Shown piece by piece: positions 24,655 through 35,568 of a DNA stretch of 64,000 bases. Both the position numbers and the translations under genes were made by a program. Under the pieces are notes generated by a model. The model saw only the letters and a program-made list of their open reading frames with translations. It did not search any database and was not told where the DNA came from. This DNA is from Basidiobolus meristosporus CBS 931.73 (taxonomy: Eukaryota; Basidiobolomycota; Basidiobolomycetes; Basidiobolales; Basidiobolaceae): positions 186,001 to 250,000 of the forward strand of contig MCFE01000006.1 of assembly GCA_002104905.1 (NCBI GenBank). The letters run 5' to 3'. Every line of letters begins with the position of its first letter. The first letter of the stretch is position 1.

Positions 24655-26100
24655 GATCATGACAAATAATAGTGATTCAATGTTTCCTGGGGCTCTATTG
24701 CAAATGTGAGACAGTCTTGATATTACTTATAACAAATATTTAGTGACCACTGATTTATAATGGCTTAAGTTGAATTGCAAAAAAAATGAGTTGTTTGGAT
24801 TGTAACAAAAGGTAATGGTTCAATGCAATTGCACCATCTTCTCCTAGGTTTTTTCTAACAGGGATTACTACTGAAGCATTTGGTGGTGATTCACTTTGCA
24901 CACCTAGGCTACTTCCTTGCTGACTATCCTCTTGGCTACTCTTGTATTTCTAGTCAGTGTTTTGCTCCTAGTTGATGAGTGCAATGCTGCAGCTTGGCTG
25001 CACTTAGTTGCTCTGGATAATGCTACTGAACTGGCCTGCAGTGCTACATGCTGACATGTTCTTTTACTTGCCAAAGGCTCTGGGGGTAGAGGCACTTTAT
25101 GTGGATTATCATCAGTCAATTCACCAGAAGAAACATGCTGATGGTAATGTGTAATGGCACATGCAGACACAACTTGATGTGCTGGTATGTCCCTTGGCTG
25201 AGTTCAAGGTGATGCTGCTGGTTGATGCAACCTGGCGCACTCCAATGGACTCATGTCTAAATGAGCAGTTTGGCAAGTTCTGGTGGTTTTGCTCTGAAGC
25301 ACACTCATTGACCCAACATACATTGACTTGATGCAGGGTGCTCTAACAATGGGTATTGGCATAGTTTGGACTGATGTGTGCCATCATGCTGAAGTTGCAA
25401 GGGATGGTAAGGAATCCAGCAAGGTGTGCTGGCTCAATCTAGACACTATTGCTTGTGGTGTAGTGGGGTCACAGTGACACCCACTAACAGATGTGCTCAC
25501 TCCTATATTTTCTACTTCCCTATTACACTACTCCACTTATTTTAGTTTTATCCCAATTGTCTTACCTGATCAGTACTATCCCATAGGCCTGTTGACTATT
25601 GCACTGGCTTACCTTATTGCATATGTTATCCCCCACTTTATGTAAGATTACTAGCAGTAAGTGCTTATGTATTAGGCAAGTACCCACACCAGTGCCTGTA
25701 CTACATGATTAACCTGTGTCACCATCCCTACCATTTCCATACCATATTAGTCTTACACTCTCAGCTCATTCTTGGTTTTAATACTTGTCTTATTATATAT
25801 CTTCTTACATACATCTGCTGGCATCTTGATGTAGAACTCCTGCCACAGCTTTCTACTTAGGTTCTTCCATCTCTGTCAACACTATGAGGTATCTAGTTCT
25901 GCTAGATTAATGAGTAGTGCCCAAATATCTGTACAAAGGCTTATCATAGACACTTGGGCCACACTAAAATCATTTGGTAAGAACTCAAACAGATCTGACA
26001 TTGACTTCTCCAGTCCAGACCATGCTTGTTAGCTAGTGGATGGGTTTTGTCTGGGTTGTACTAAAGATGAGTTGAGACTTGGTGTAGGGACCATAGTGAC
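24655..26100 (-). pseudogene. Harbinger-like element ORF Y, copy 3
   Basis: Minus-strand copy. From 26080 down to about 25800 the translation follows copies 1 and 2 ('FLPNDFS', 'RWKNLSRKLWQEFYI', 'MPADVCKK'), and the C-terminal region is open at 24904-25170. Between them (25450-25790) is AC-rich sequence with no match to the other copies, so part of the ORF was replaced or deleted. The transposase of the same element diverges to the right (26370-27310). This copy best shows the two-gene divergent layout. Confidence 0.6.
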
Positions 26101-26369
26101 AAATTTGGATACTTATACAGTGGTGTTTGGCATCAACCTGGTCTTATATAAAATATATATAAAACTAATGAAATTTTTAATTTCCATATATTATGCATAA
26201 TGCTTCTTGGATTGCATTGACACAGATCAGATCGCACCAATGATAGATTCCATATTTGATTATAGACTTGAGTGTAAAGCATTAATAAAAATACCAAGTC
26301 ATTGTTTGAGGATGACTTTTTTAACATAATGATGGATTAAATGACAATTGATGGAGATTTAATCATAAT
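26101..26369. promoter_or_regulatory. Spacer between divergent Harbinger-like genes
   Basis: The AT-rich spacer separates ORF Y (minus) from the transposase (plus). The same sequence ('GCATAATGCTTCTTGGATTG') is found beside ORF Y copy 2 at 23830 and, split by the copia insertion, at 16020-16071. It probably held the bidirectional promoter of the element; no specific site could be identified. Confidence 0.4.
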
Positions 26370-27310
26370 GCATGGAAAATCAGATAAATAAAGCTTATTG
26401 CTCCAAGTTGCATCAATTCACCTCAGCCCATTCACCTACCAATTTTAATATGATTTACTCATCTGAATGGTCTTTTCTCATCAGTCCCATCACTACCACT
26501 GGATTTCCTTTTTACACACTTGAGGAGATCTATACCAAGTGCTGTGGACCATCTACCCCAATCTACTCAAGGAGATCCCTTGTTAAGCCTCTCTGCTAGT
26601 ACAAGAAGTATTGCCCCACAAGGTTTGTCCCTCCACCCATGGCAACAAAAGTCCTAGAAGGTTTTATTCCCAGCTGAGAGCAATGGAGAACCACCTTGCA
26701 GAGGGTATGAATGACTTAGAGCAAGCTTTGAATACCAGGTTCAGTAGCTCCAATAGACCTCCATATCCCTGAGTGTTCCACAACAGGTTCCATATAAGGA
26801 GTGTTCTGGATACCTTCCCAGTCAAGATTAACAGACCTTCTAGAGGGCAGAGGTACTTTTATTCTGGTAAGTACAAGGCACACTGTGCAAAGTTTCAAGC
26901 ACTATCTGGCATTGATGGTAACATCATTTGGTTTAGTGGGCAGTTTGCTGGAAGTAGGCATGATAGAGTACTCTGGGTAGAGAATCATCCAGAATTTGTA
27001 GAGGGGAGAAATATATGGCAGACTTAGCTTATACAGGAGGGGATTGTCAAAGATTAGGATGTATTACATCATACAGGAAGTAAAGGAATGGTGTGCTTAG
27101 CAAGAAGCAGAAGCTCTACAATGAGATACTTATTTATTTCAGAGTGAGGGTAGAGGATATATTGGATATCTGAAGCTATTCAGCATATTGGCAGATAAAT
27201 ACAGAGGAAAGGCATAAATAGGAGAAAACAGCACAATAGGTAAGATAGTTGAGATACTTATCAATACACAGCATATTCAAACAAGATGACATCCACTGAG
27301 AGAAATGTGT
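26370..27310 (+). pseudogene. Harbinger-like DDE transposase, copy H3
   Basis: Plus-strand relic of a PIF/Harbinger (DDE_Tnp_4-like) transposase. The middle piece 26773-27027 (84 codons open) carries 'VLDTFPVKINRPSRGQRYF', then 'YSGKYKAH', and 'GQFAGSRHDRVLW', matching the family pattern in which G-S-x-H-D includes the second acidic residue. Downstream, in another frame near 27130-27230, is 'LFSILADKYRGK', the C-terminal helix after the last acidic residue. The N-terminal part (26370-26599) is in yet another frame. Many stops; inactive. Neighbour of ORF Y copy 3, divergent. Confidence 0.72.
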
Positions 27311-27715
27311 CTGGTGCATTATGAAGAGTAAATAGAGTAAGGAAAGTACTATTCTGAGCAACAAATGTCAGATTAAATAAAATTACCAGTAACTATATCC
27401 TACCACTGGCATTATGGTAGAAATTATAGTACCAGACAGTGCCATACAGTGCCAGATCAATCCAGCACTATAAACAAGCTGGCACTAGGTGGCACTATCC
27501 AATGGAACAAGTCTATCTTACCTATTCTGCTGTTTTCTCCTATATATGACTTTCCTCTGTATTTACCTGCCAATATGCTGAATCTCTTTTGATAGCCATA
27601 TATATGCTCCACCCTCACTCTGAAATGAATAAATATCTCATTGTAGGTCTTCTGCTTCCTGCTAAGCACATCATTCCTTTACTTCCTGTATGATGTAATA
27701 CATCCTGGTATGGTA
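27053..27715. repeat. Inverted repeat of Harbinger transposase 3' region
   Basis: The left arm (27053-27240) and right arm (27515-27715) are reverse complements by eye over about 190 bases, both encoding the transposase C-terminus; the right arm reads 'HFRVRVEHIYGYQKRF' on minus. So a second, oppositely oriented transposase fragment ends here, beside a foldback-element piece (27410-27518). Confidence 0.6.
27410..27518. mobile_element. Foldback element fragment (right end only)
   Basis: Contains repeated TGCCA/TGGCA units and ends in 'CCAATGGAACAAGTCT', the terminal sequence of the family at 28452-29785 and 54944-55154. The opposite end is missing. Confidence 0.55.
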
Positions 27716-27739
27716 GTATTATTCATTGCTAGATGTAGG

Positions 27740-27995
27740 CTACTGTACTGCTATTACAGTGCCAGCAGAGGTGGTAAAGAGTCCATCAAGTCACTGGCAT
27801 ATTTTTATCATATAAGGCAATTAGATATATTGGCCAGTTAGGTGCACTCTAAGAAATGTATAATGCATTAGAACCATCAAAAGCTATGCAATTCTTGCCA
27901 AAAGACCACTGAAATACTACCATGTTTTACTTTGATATACTTGACAGCTGATCTAGATTAGATCCACCTAGAGGATCAAATTATTGTTCATTGGG
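27740..27995 (+). mobile_element. Tnp2-type element, isolated right end
   Basis: About 250 bp match 62850-63164 in the same orientation, including 'CATATAAGGCAAT' and the terminal block 'CAGCTGATCTAGATTAGATC' ending TTCATTGGG. No transposase is attached. Confidence 0.6.
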
Positions 27996-28009
27996 TCTCT
28001 GTTTGATGC

Positions 28010-28392
28010 ACTGGTTGTGAGTATGAACTTTCCTCTTACAGTAGCCATAAGACAGGCTGTTATTGCCTTTCAAGTGTCTTGAGTACTTTCTTGAGTGGCT
28101 GATGTTGCCTATAGAAGCATTTCTTCTCCCTTTTTGTTGGCACTGGATTTTTATATTCCCACTTAGGGGTTTTCAAAATATGCATCTTATGGTGATATTG
28201 TCAATTTTGAGCTCTACGTCTTTACAAGAAGCTGAAACCTATGTGTCAGGCTGTTCATGAAAGTAACTAGCACATTTTAATCAGTAGCTTGTAAACACAT
28301 TCATTCCATCTCATTAACAAACAGGGTTCTCCTGACTATTATATTTATCATTTCTTCTCCTAAAACCATCTCTATAGTAAGCAACTTCTATC
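28010..28392 (-). pseudogene. Copia gag fragment, 3' part of split copy
   Basis: On minus this matches the zinc-knuckle and UBN2 end of the Gag at 19660-19990. It continues beyond the inserted LTR at 30079-30715. Non-functional. Confidence 0.6.
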
Positions 28393-28451
28393 TGTTGTAA
28401 AAATCTGTCATTCCATCTAAACATTCACCTAACTTAGTCACTTAGATCATT

Positions 28452-29785
28452 AGACTTGTTCTGTTGGATAGTGCTATATTGGACCATGAGTGCTAAATGA
28501 TGCCATGGTGTGCCAGGGAGGCCAAGTGAAGCTATACTTTGCCACAGAGTGTGAAACATAGCTCTGCATCTTAATGCAAAGCAGCCTCTGTGTTTCACCT
28601 ATTAGACTTGTTCTGTTGGATAGTGCCACATTGAGCCATGAGTGCCAAATGATGCCATAGTGTGCCAGAGAGGCCAAGTGAGCCTCTACCTGGCCACAGA
28701 GTGTGAAACATAGCTCTGCATCTTCATGCAAAGCAGCCCCTGTGTTTCACCCATTGTGTTGGAGAAAATCCATTTTTTGACCTTTTTTTTTGAATCAATG
28801 TTGTGCAGGATGTGTTAGAGCACAAGCAGATTGAAGATATGCATCTGGTACTCAATACCCATGGCACTCTAAATCTAGCTCCTGTAGCTTGTATCATGTC
28901 ACAAAAATGAATGGCACTATCTTGGTCCACTGGTACTGTCTGGCACTATAAGTGCTTTGTATAGATCTTACATTAGGTCTAATATTTAAATATAGTGCCA
29001 GATAGTACCAGTGGACCAAGATAGTGCCATTCATTTTTGTGACATGATACAAGCTACAGGAGCTAGATTCAGAGTGCCATGGGTATTGAGTACCAGACGC
29101 ATATCTTCAGTTCTCCTGTGCTCTTACACATCCTGAGCTACATTGATCCACAAAAAAAGGTCAAAAAATGGATTTTCTCCAACACAATGGGTGAAACACA
29201 GGGGCTGCTTTGCATGAAGATGCAGAGCTATGTTTCACACTCTGTGGCCAAGTATAGGCTCACTTTACCTCTCTGGCACACTATGGTATCATTTGGCACT
29301 CATGGCTCAATGTGGCACTATCCAACGGAACAAGTCTATTGTGCTGGAGAAAATCCATTTTTTGATCTTTATTAAGACCAATGTTGTGTAGGATGTATAT
29401 TTAATTATTAGCCCTAAAGTAAGACCTATTCAAAGTACTTATAGTGCCATATTGTACCAGTGGACCAAGAGGGTGCCATGCATCTTTGTGAAATGTTACA
29501 AGCTGCAGGAGCTAGATTCAAAGTGCCATGGGTATTGAGTACCAGGTGCATGTCTTCAGTCCTTCTGAGCTCTTAAACATCCTACTCAACATTGATCCAC
29601 AAAAAAGGTCAAAAAATGGATTTTCTCTTGCATAATAGGTGAAACACAAGGGTTGCTTTGAATGAAGATGCAGAGCTATGTTTTACACTCTGTGGCCAAG
29701 CTTAGGCTCACTTGGCCTCTCTGGCACACTATGGCATCATTTGGCACTCATAGCTCAATGTGGCACTATCCAACAGAACAAGTCT
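28452..29785. mobile_element. Foldback (TGCCA-rich) element, outer copy
   Basis: Bounded by AGACTTGTTC at 28452 and GAACAAGTCT ending 29785, with the 3-bp duplication ATT on both sides (28449-28451; 29786-29788). The sequence near each end repeats TGCCA units every 10-15 bases ('GAGTGCTAAATGATGCCA'). It has no coding capacity and is split by a younger copy of itself at 28604-29337. It must have been mobilised in trans; the 3-bp duplication fits CACTA- or Harbinger-type transposases. Confidence 0.8.
28604..29337. mobile_element. Foldback element, inner copy (734-bp near-palindrome)
   Basis: Starts AGACTTGTTCTG and ends CGGAACAAGTCT, flanked by ATT (28601-28603 and 29338-29340). The arms 28604-28950 and 28985-29337 are reverse complements over about 340 bases with a short centre near 28965. 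The site it entered is restored as 'TTTCACCTATTGTGCTGGAG' in the outer copy, matching the equivalent place in its own arms. This shows insertion of one family member into another. A transcript would fold into a long hairpin. Confidence 0.85.
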
Positions 29786-30078
29786 ATTACCTTCAAATCT
29801 TAGTGTATACTAACCAAACTCCCTGTGGGGATTTACTTGGAGAATTTTCACTAGCATATCAGGTACCCAGAACATGATTACTCTCAAAGTTGTCCAAACA
29901 GCCCCAAACTTTGCACACATGTTCTTGGGATCTTCCATAACCTAATCAATGTGTTTGGAATGCCAGGACCATTTAAAGTATAAGAACTACTTTTACATTC
30001 AATAAATAATTAATTGAAAACCATATGATATACTTGTCCTTCCAAGTCACTTCCAATATCTCCAAGACTCTTACAACA

Positions 30079-30715
30079 TTATCTACAGCACATTTTCTCA
30101 GCAGCTCAGCATGACTAAAAGATTTCCTTGAGTACCTTCCAGGCACTCTTTGGTATTTTGGCTCTTTTCCATTGAGCAGCAATTTGCCTCTAATATCAAC
30201 CCTAAGAGAATAAAACAACAAAAGGCCAGCAGGATACTGTCATGGAATCTGCTGAAATCCAATTTTCATAAAGGCAACATCTTTCAATACCTCATGTGCC
30301 AGCTTGACAGCACACAAGCAAAATTCTTTTTTAAGTGAGTCTTGGCCAACTGGTGCTCTTACCAAAATTAGTAATTAGCTACTCATTGTGTCTGCCAAGA
30401 GTTGCAACTGAAACCTGAAGAAGAAGCATCAGCTGAAAAACCAATGAGTTACAACTTCATTATTTCTCATAGGGTAAGGCAGGTGTAGCTAAGTGTGCTT
30501 TTTTCTTTCTTTGAGTACTTTTAGGTCTCTTCTCTTGCACCTTTAGGAAGGCATCCTTCCCCCACAATTGTATCCAAAAGGTCTTGTGCCTGTAATAGAA
30601 TCTTGAAGTGCACCTTCAAGTCTTGGTAGTTAGTTCCATTCAACCTTGCAGCAGAGAAAAAATTTCAGTATCAACAGTGGTAGGCACTCCAGGGAGTGAT
30701 AGCTCAGGGTGCATA
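30079..30715 (-). pseudogene. Copia gag fragment, 5' part of split copy
   Basis: On minus the Gag start near 30712 ('MHPELSLPGVPTT') corresponds to the start at 20397, and the body continues to the inserted LTR at 30078, then to 28392-28010. Stops present. Confidence 0.6.
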
Positions 30716-30717
30716 AC

Positions 30718-31010
30718 AGTTTTAAAAGTCTTGGAGTTATTGCAATTAATTGGGAGAGCAAGTAGATTTAGTGGCTTTTACTGAGTCACTTATTAAATGT
30801 AAAAGTTGTATATGTGCTGTTATATGATCTTGGCCAAATAAACATGTAAAATATGCTTAGAAAGGTCTTAAGTGCATGTGCACAATGTTTGGGGCAGCTT
30901 GTAAAACTTTAAGAAAATCCTTGTTCTTGGTACCCATATTTTGGTGACAATACTAGATTTGTGTATCATGATCTGAGGGCTAAGTTGGGGAAAGGCCTAA
31001 CTATAAGGAC
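30718..31010 (-). repeat. Copia LTR, diverged, adjoining gag
   Basis: Similar to 20402-20749 but with a decayed start ('TTTTAAAAGTCTTGGAG'), and truncated at the right end. By position it is the 5' LTR of the gag fragment at 30079-30715. Confidence 0.6.
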
Positions 31011-31012
31011 TG

Positions 31013-31352
31013 CTTTAAGAGTCCTGGGAATACTGAAAGTGATTGGAAAAACAAGTAGATTAAGTGGTTTTCACTTAATGATTAATTGTGTGTAAAGCAA
31101 GATATACACTTTTGCTTGGTCTTGCAAAATAACCACATAAAGCATACTTAGAAAGGTCCCAAGAACATGAGTGCAAGATTTGGGGCAGCTGGGACAACTT
31201 TGAGAATAATCATGTTCTGGGTACCTTATATTTTGGTGAAAATACTCCAAGTAAATCCCCAGAAGGAATTTGGACAGTATTACTAAGACTTGTAGGTAAT
31301 GGTCTTAGTGGCTAAGCTAGATCAATATTGGTAAAACTACAAGCTTTTATAA
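31013..31352 (-). repeat. Copia LTR, diverged, adjoining pol
   Basis: Second LTR in direct contact with the previous one; it ends 'CTTTTATAACA' and is followed by 'CTGCCACTCAACTAAATG', the family's polypurine junction read on plus. By position it is the 3' LTR of the pol fragment 31353-33577. Confidence 0.65.
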
Positions 31353-33577
31353 CACTGCCACTCAACTAAATGTGCGTACTGAATAGTCCTAATTTTGACC
31401 CAAGATATTCAAGTTTGTTTCTAGCTAATGATTTGGTAAATATGTCTAAAATCTTTTATTAGTAGGACAATACACAAAGTTAACTAAGTTACTCTCTACA
31501 GCTTCACATTTGAATTATATCTAATATCTGTGTGCTCAGTTCTGGCATAAAAAGTTGGATTTCTACCTAATTGTATGTATCCATGATTATCTTGTAATAA
31601 AGTAACAGATGTATCTTGACATAAGGCTAAATCTTGAAATACTTTCTTGATCACATTGCTTCTTTTGTAGCTTCACAGGATGCCATATACTTTGCCTCTG
31701 TTGTAGAAAGTGTTACAATTGGTTGCTTTCTGGAACTCTATGAAATTGCTCCTTTACAGTAAAGAAAGGTGCACCCTGTAGAGGGTTTTCTGTCTTCTAT
31801 AATTTCCTCCCAATTAGTATCCAAGTATCCACAGAATCCTGTTTTGGGTCCTTATAGGCGCACCTTAAGCAGATATCAACAGTTCCTTTTAGGTATCTAA
31901 AAATCTGGGTAACTGCTGTAATAAGATCAGACTTATAGTTCTGATTATGCTGGCTGGCAACTGCACTAAATATGAGATATCTGGGCATGTTGCAAGCAAT
32001 ATTGACATTAAACTGTTGACTATAGAATGGTAAGGGAATTCTGAACTTTCAGATGGCACCAAACTCTCATGATTTGGTTGAATCTTGACCAAGTTATGTT
32101 TTGTCTCCATTGATGTGGCTGCCAATCCATAGTTCTTTATTTGGTACTTCCTTAGTATAATTTGAATAGACTTCAATTGACTTAGATGAGAGTCTGGGTA
32201 TCTCTGTGGAGATCTTTTTCCCCAAGTAGTAATTGTGTACTTCCAGATTAGACATCTTGAACTCCTTAAAGAGACTGGATTTAGTTTTTTCCAATGTTTC
32301 TTAGTTATTGGTGGCTGCAATAAGATCATTCACATATATGGCTTATAAAACTAGGTTTACTCTATCTGGCTTATAGTAGATACTTTAGCAAACCATACTC
32401 CTTTGGAAATTCAATGATTTCAAATTTCAATTCCAGTCTCTTGGTGATTGTTTCAGGCCAAATAGAGGTTTTTTAAGCTTGCAGACCAAACAGGAGTAAT
32501 ATTGGTTGATAAACCTGTCAGGCTGGTGCCTGTACACATTCTCATCAAGATCTGCATTACAAAATGCAGTTTTACATCTATCTGATAAATTAAAAGCTTA
32601 TATTTGGCTGCAATAGCCAATATCAATCTGATGGAGTTGAACCTTACTACCAGTTCAAAAGCCTCCATGTATTCAGGTCCTTTTGTTTAAGAGTATACTT
32701 TGGCCACAGGTCTTGCTTTGTATCTTTCAGTTGTACTATTAGTCTTGAGTTTCATCTTGAACACTCATCTGCATGCAATTGATTTTGGTTGATTAGCAAT
32801 TTGACTAAATCCCAAATCTGATATTCCAGCTGGCCCAGAGAATCACCAGTCATTTCAGATCTCCATATTTTGTCTGAAGTCTATTTAGTGCCTCTTTCAC
32901 ACCCTGGGGATCATCAGTGTGGCCTGAATATGCATATGCTAAGTTACAACCTTTGTTGATATAGCAATTTGGGCTATTTCTGGTCAGGTTGGATTTTCTA
33001 GCTTTTAATACTGAAAGGATCACATCTGAGATATCCCTGAGCACCAACACAGGCTTAACCATGGTTTTAAAGTCCCCAGAAGTGAAAAGAGCTCTATTGT
33101 TTTGCTCTGATTCAATCTTGACTATTAGTGGACTGGAGATCAGATATTTATCACTATCTGATGTATCTTTGATGCAAATTTGGAATTTCCATGACACAAC
33201 ACTTTCCTGGACTTGGTCATCTTCTTGGCTTTGGTATTGTAGAGTGTGTATGCCTTACTCTCATTGTAGCAGCCCAAATACATGCATCTTACACTCATTG
33301 GCTCAAATTTGACTGATTTCCAAATAGGTTCTGAGCAAATGCAATGCACCTGTATATTCTTAGATGCTATGTATCTGATCTGCATTCATACCATGCCTCA
33401 AGTGAAGTAGAATCACAGAGTATTTTTCTATAACCACTCTTTCTGAGATATACAGCTATTGCAATGCAAGAATCATTGTCTAATTTCTGATCATGGGTCA
33501 TAAATCTTGTCATATCAGTTATTAATCTGTTTGCACATTTGGCCTCTCCATTTTTCTGTGGGGAGTATGGTAAAGTG
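31353..33577 (-). pseudogene. Copia pol fragment (RNase H, RT, integrase tail)
   Basis: Minus-strand relic parallel to 16432-18600. RNase H remnants lie at 31650-31990 ('ITAVTQIFRYLKGTVDICLR'), RT at 32094-32700 ('LILAIAAKYKLLIYQIDVK'), and the integrase tail at 33140-33385 ('YLGCYNESKAYTLYNTKAKK'). The catalytic block near 32315-32340 reads YVNDLIAAT, i.e. Asp to Asn at the first Asp of YVDD. Stops and shifts throughout. The piece is interrupted at 33578 by a solo LTR and continues at 33932. Confidence 0.8.
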
Positions 33578-33926
33578 TGTTGTAAGAATTTGTATTTCCA
33601 CCTGAATATTCACCTAACTTGTTCACTTAGATCATTACCTTCGATTCCTAGAGAATACTGACCAAATTCCTTGTCGGGATTTACTTACAATATTTTCACC
33701 AAAATACCAGGTACCCAGAACACAAAAATTCTCAAAGTTATCCAAACAGCCCCAAACTTTGCACACATATTCTTGGGACCTTCCTTAGCCCATTTTATGT
33801 GCTTGTTATCCCAAGACCATGTAAAAGTAGAAATACTACTTTTACATTCAATAAATCATTAAGTGAAAACCATATAATCTACTTGTTCTTGCAATCACTT
33901 CCAATAACTCCAAGACTCTTACAACA
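33578..33926 (+). mobile_element. Solo copia LTR with TSD AAGTG
   Basis: 349 bp, TGTTGTAAG to CTTACAACA, in plus orientation (opposite to the copia it entered). Perfect 5-bp duplication AAGTG at 33573-33577 and 33927-33931. A complete element inserted here and was reduced to one LTR by recombination. Confidence 0.92.
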
Positions 33927-33931
33927 AAGTG

Positions 33932-35568
33932 GTCTCTTAATTTATCCCATGAATTCTGACAAAGTGGATGAAGAGTTTAAAGGTATATTCTCCACCATTG
34001 TCAGAGCATATATTCTTGATTTTTTCACCAGCTTCTCTCTCCACTTTGGCTTTGAGCTCCTTGAGCTTAGACAGAGCTTCTTCCTTTCTTTCCATCAAGT
34101 GTACCCACATGTATGTTGTTTAATTATCAACAAAACTAAATAAATACTTTATCCCACCCAGGGATAAATTTTGTATAGGTGCACACAGATCTGGGTAGAG
34201 TATTCAGCAGTATTCTGAGGAGTATCAGAAGTAATGTGGAGCACCAGAGAATATACATGTTACTCACTTGTAGATTTATTGATCAGAAGTATGGTAATTA
34301 TACTTTTGGTAAAGTAGATCAAACAAGTGTGTAGAGTTTGTTCAGGAAGATCCCAAGAATATATGTGCAAAGTATGGGAGCTATTGGATAACTTTGAGAA
34401 AGATCACAGTTGGGGTACATGATAATATGGTGAAAATATTCCAAGTAAATCCTAACAAGAAATCTGGTCAGGACAGAATGCTGATCAAAGAATAAGATCT
34501 ATGTGTCTAGGTTAACATGAATACTTTGGTGACAACCTATTCATTACAACTGAATGATCCAATTTTCTCTTAGTTTTGATCAGCCCAGAGCGCTTGAACA
34601 GCTGTCTGGCTTATTTTCCATAAATGCAGGCTTCAAAGTGCTCCAAATTAGCTGGGGGATCAGCTTTTACTCCAGAAATTGGCTAATCAAAATTGATGTG
34701 TACAAATCTACTCTGCCAAATCGTTGGTGTTTCTTCATTTAAGTTACATATGTTGGCTTCCAGATATGATGAAATATAAGTCAGCTTGTATAGATTCTGA
34801 TCTCTGGTACCCAATGTAATGTGGGCACTATTTTGATCAGTGATCCTGCATTCAGAATTGTCAAAATTGAAACAGAGTCCTTTCACTATGGCCTTGCTTA
34901 CAGACAGTAGATTCTTGGTAATTTCTGCTACATAGAGTACTTCTTTAAAGGTAAGTGTGTGGCTTCCTTCACTACTTCTAAGATTCACTTGGATAGTTCT
35001 TCTCAAATTGCATCAAGTGTTCCATAGTCACCCATGAAAACTTTGTTGATTGGAATATCTTGATATTGGATAAAAAGTTGTTTTTGGTGTGTGATGTGTT
35101 GAGATGCTCCATAGTCAGTATATCAGATCTGAGAGTCCTTGTTTCTGATCATACTTAGGGCATATATGAATAGTCTATCTTCAATTGTTGCAGCATTTCC
35201 ATCTTCAGGCTTGTTCTACCTACTATCTCCCTTTTTTAGGCACCTGTTTGATGCACATCCTTTCCTTTTGCAGTTGTTTCAAAACAGATTGCTGTTGCCT
35301 TTAAAGGACCTTGAGTACCTCCTTTGTTGGTTATCATTGCTCATTAAACAGTTTCTTGTTCCTTCTGATTGGTGCTTAATTTTCTTTGCTCTTCATCCAG
35401 GAGCCTTCCATATACATAATTCAAAGTCAAATCTTCAGTTCTGGACTCTGGGGCTGATACAAGGTGCTGAAACTTGTCTGTCAGGCTATCCAAGCTGGTA
35501 ACTATCACATCCTCATCAGTAGTTAGTACTCTCACAGATTCCATCTCATCAATCAACTGTGTAATTCT
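33932..35568 (-). pseudogene. Copia integrase, protease and gag fragment
   Basis: Continuation of 31353-33577. Integrase core remnants lie at 33932-34190, the protease tail at 34683-35006 ('TLTFKEVLYVAEITKNLLSV'), the decayed zinc knuckle near 35250-35290, and the UBN2 end at 35344-35556 ('LTLNYVYGRLLDEEQRK'). It is interrupted near 34197-34550 by an LTR-like insertion, and cut off at 35569 by another LTR. Confidence 0.75.
34197..34550 (-). repeat. Diverged LTR-like insertion inside copia integrase
   Basis: The sequence contains family LTR blocks ('GATCCCAAGAATATATGTGC', 'GGTGAAAATATTCCAAGTAA') but has atypical ends (AGTATTCAGCAG...). It separates integrase sequence that is continuous at 18940-18960. 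A related LTR subfamily is likely. Confidence 0.5.

Larger units (their letters stand above)
28393..30078 (+). mobile_element. Solo copia LTR carrying a nested foldback element
   Basis: The LTR starts TGTTGTAA at 28393 and ends CTTACAACA at 30078, in plus orientation. It is split at 'GATCATT' by the foldback complex 28452-29785. Without that insert it is about 350 bp, the family's normal size. The flanks CTATC (28388-28392) and TTATC (30079-30083) are a target duplication differing by one C-to-T change. It inserted into a minus-strand copia gag, which continues on either side. Confidence 0.82.

Noticed and set aside
28500-29785. Regular TGCCA units suggesting a CRISPR-like array
   Set aside because: Unit spacing is irregular and short, there are no conserved repeats with unique spacers, and this is a fungal transposon end.
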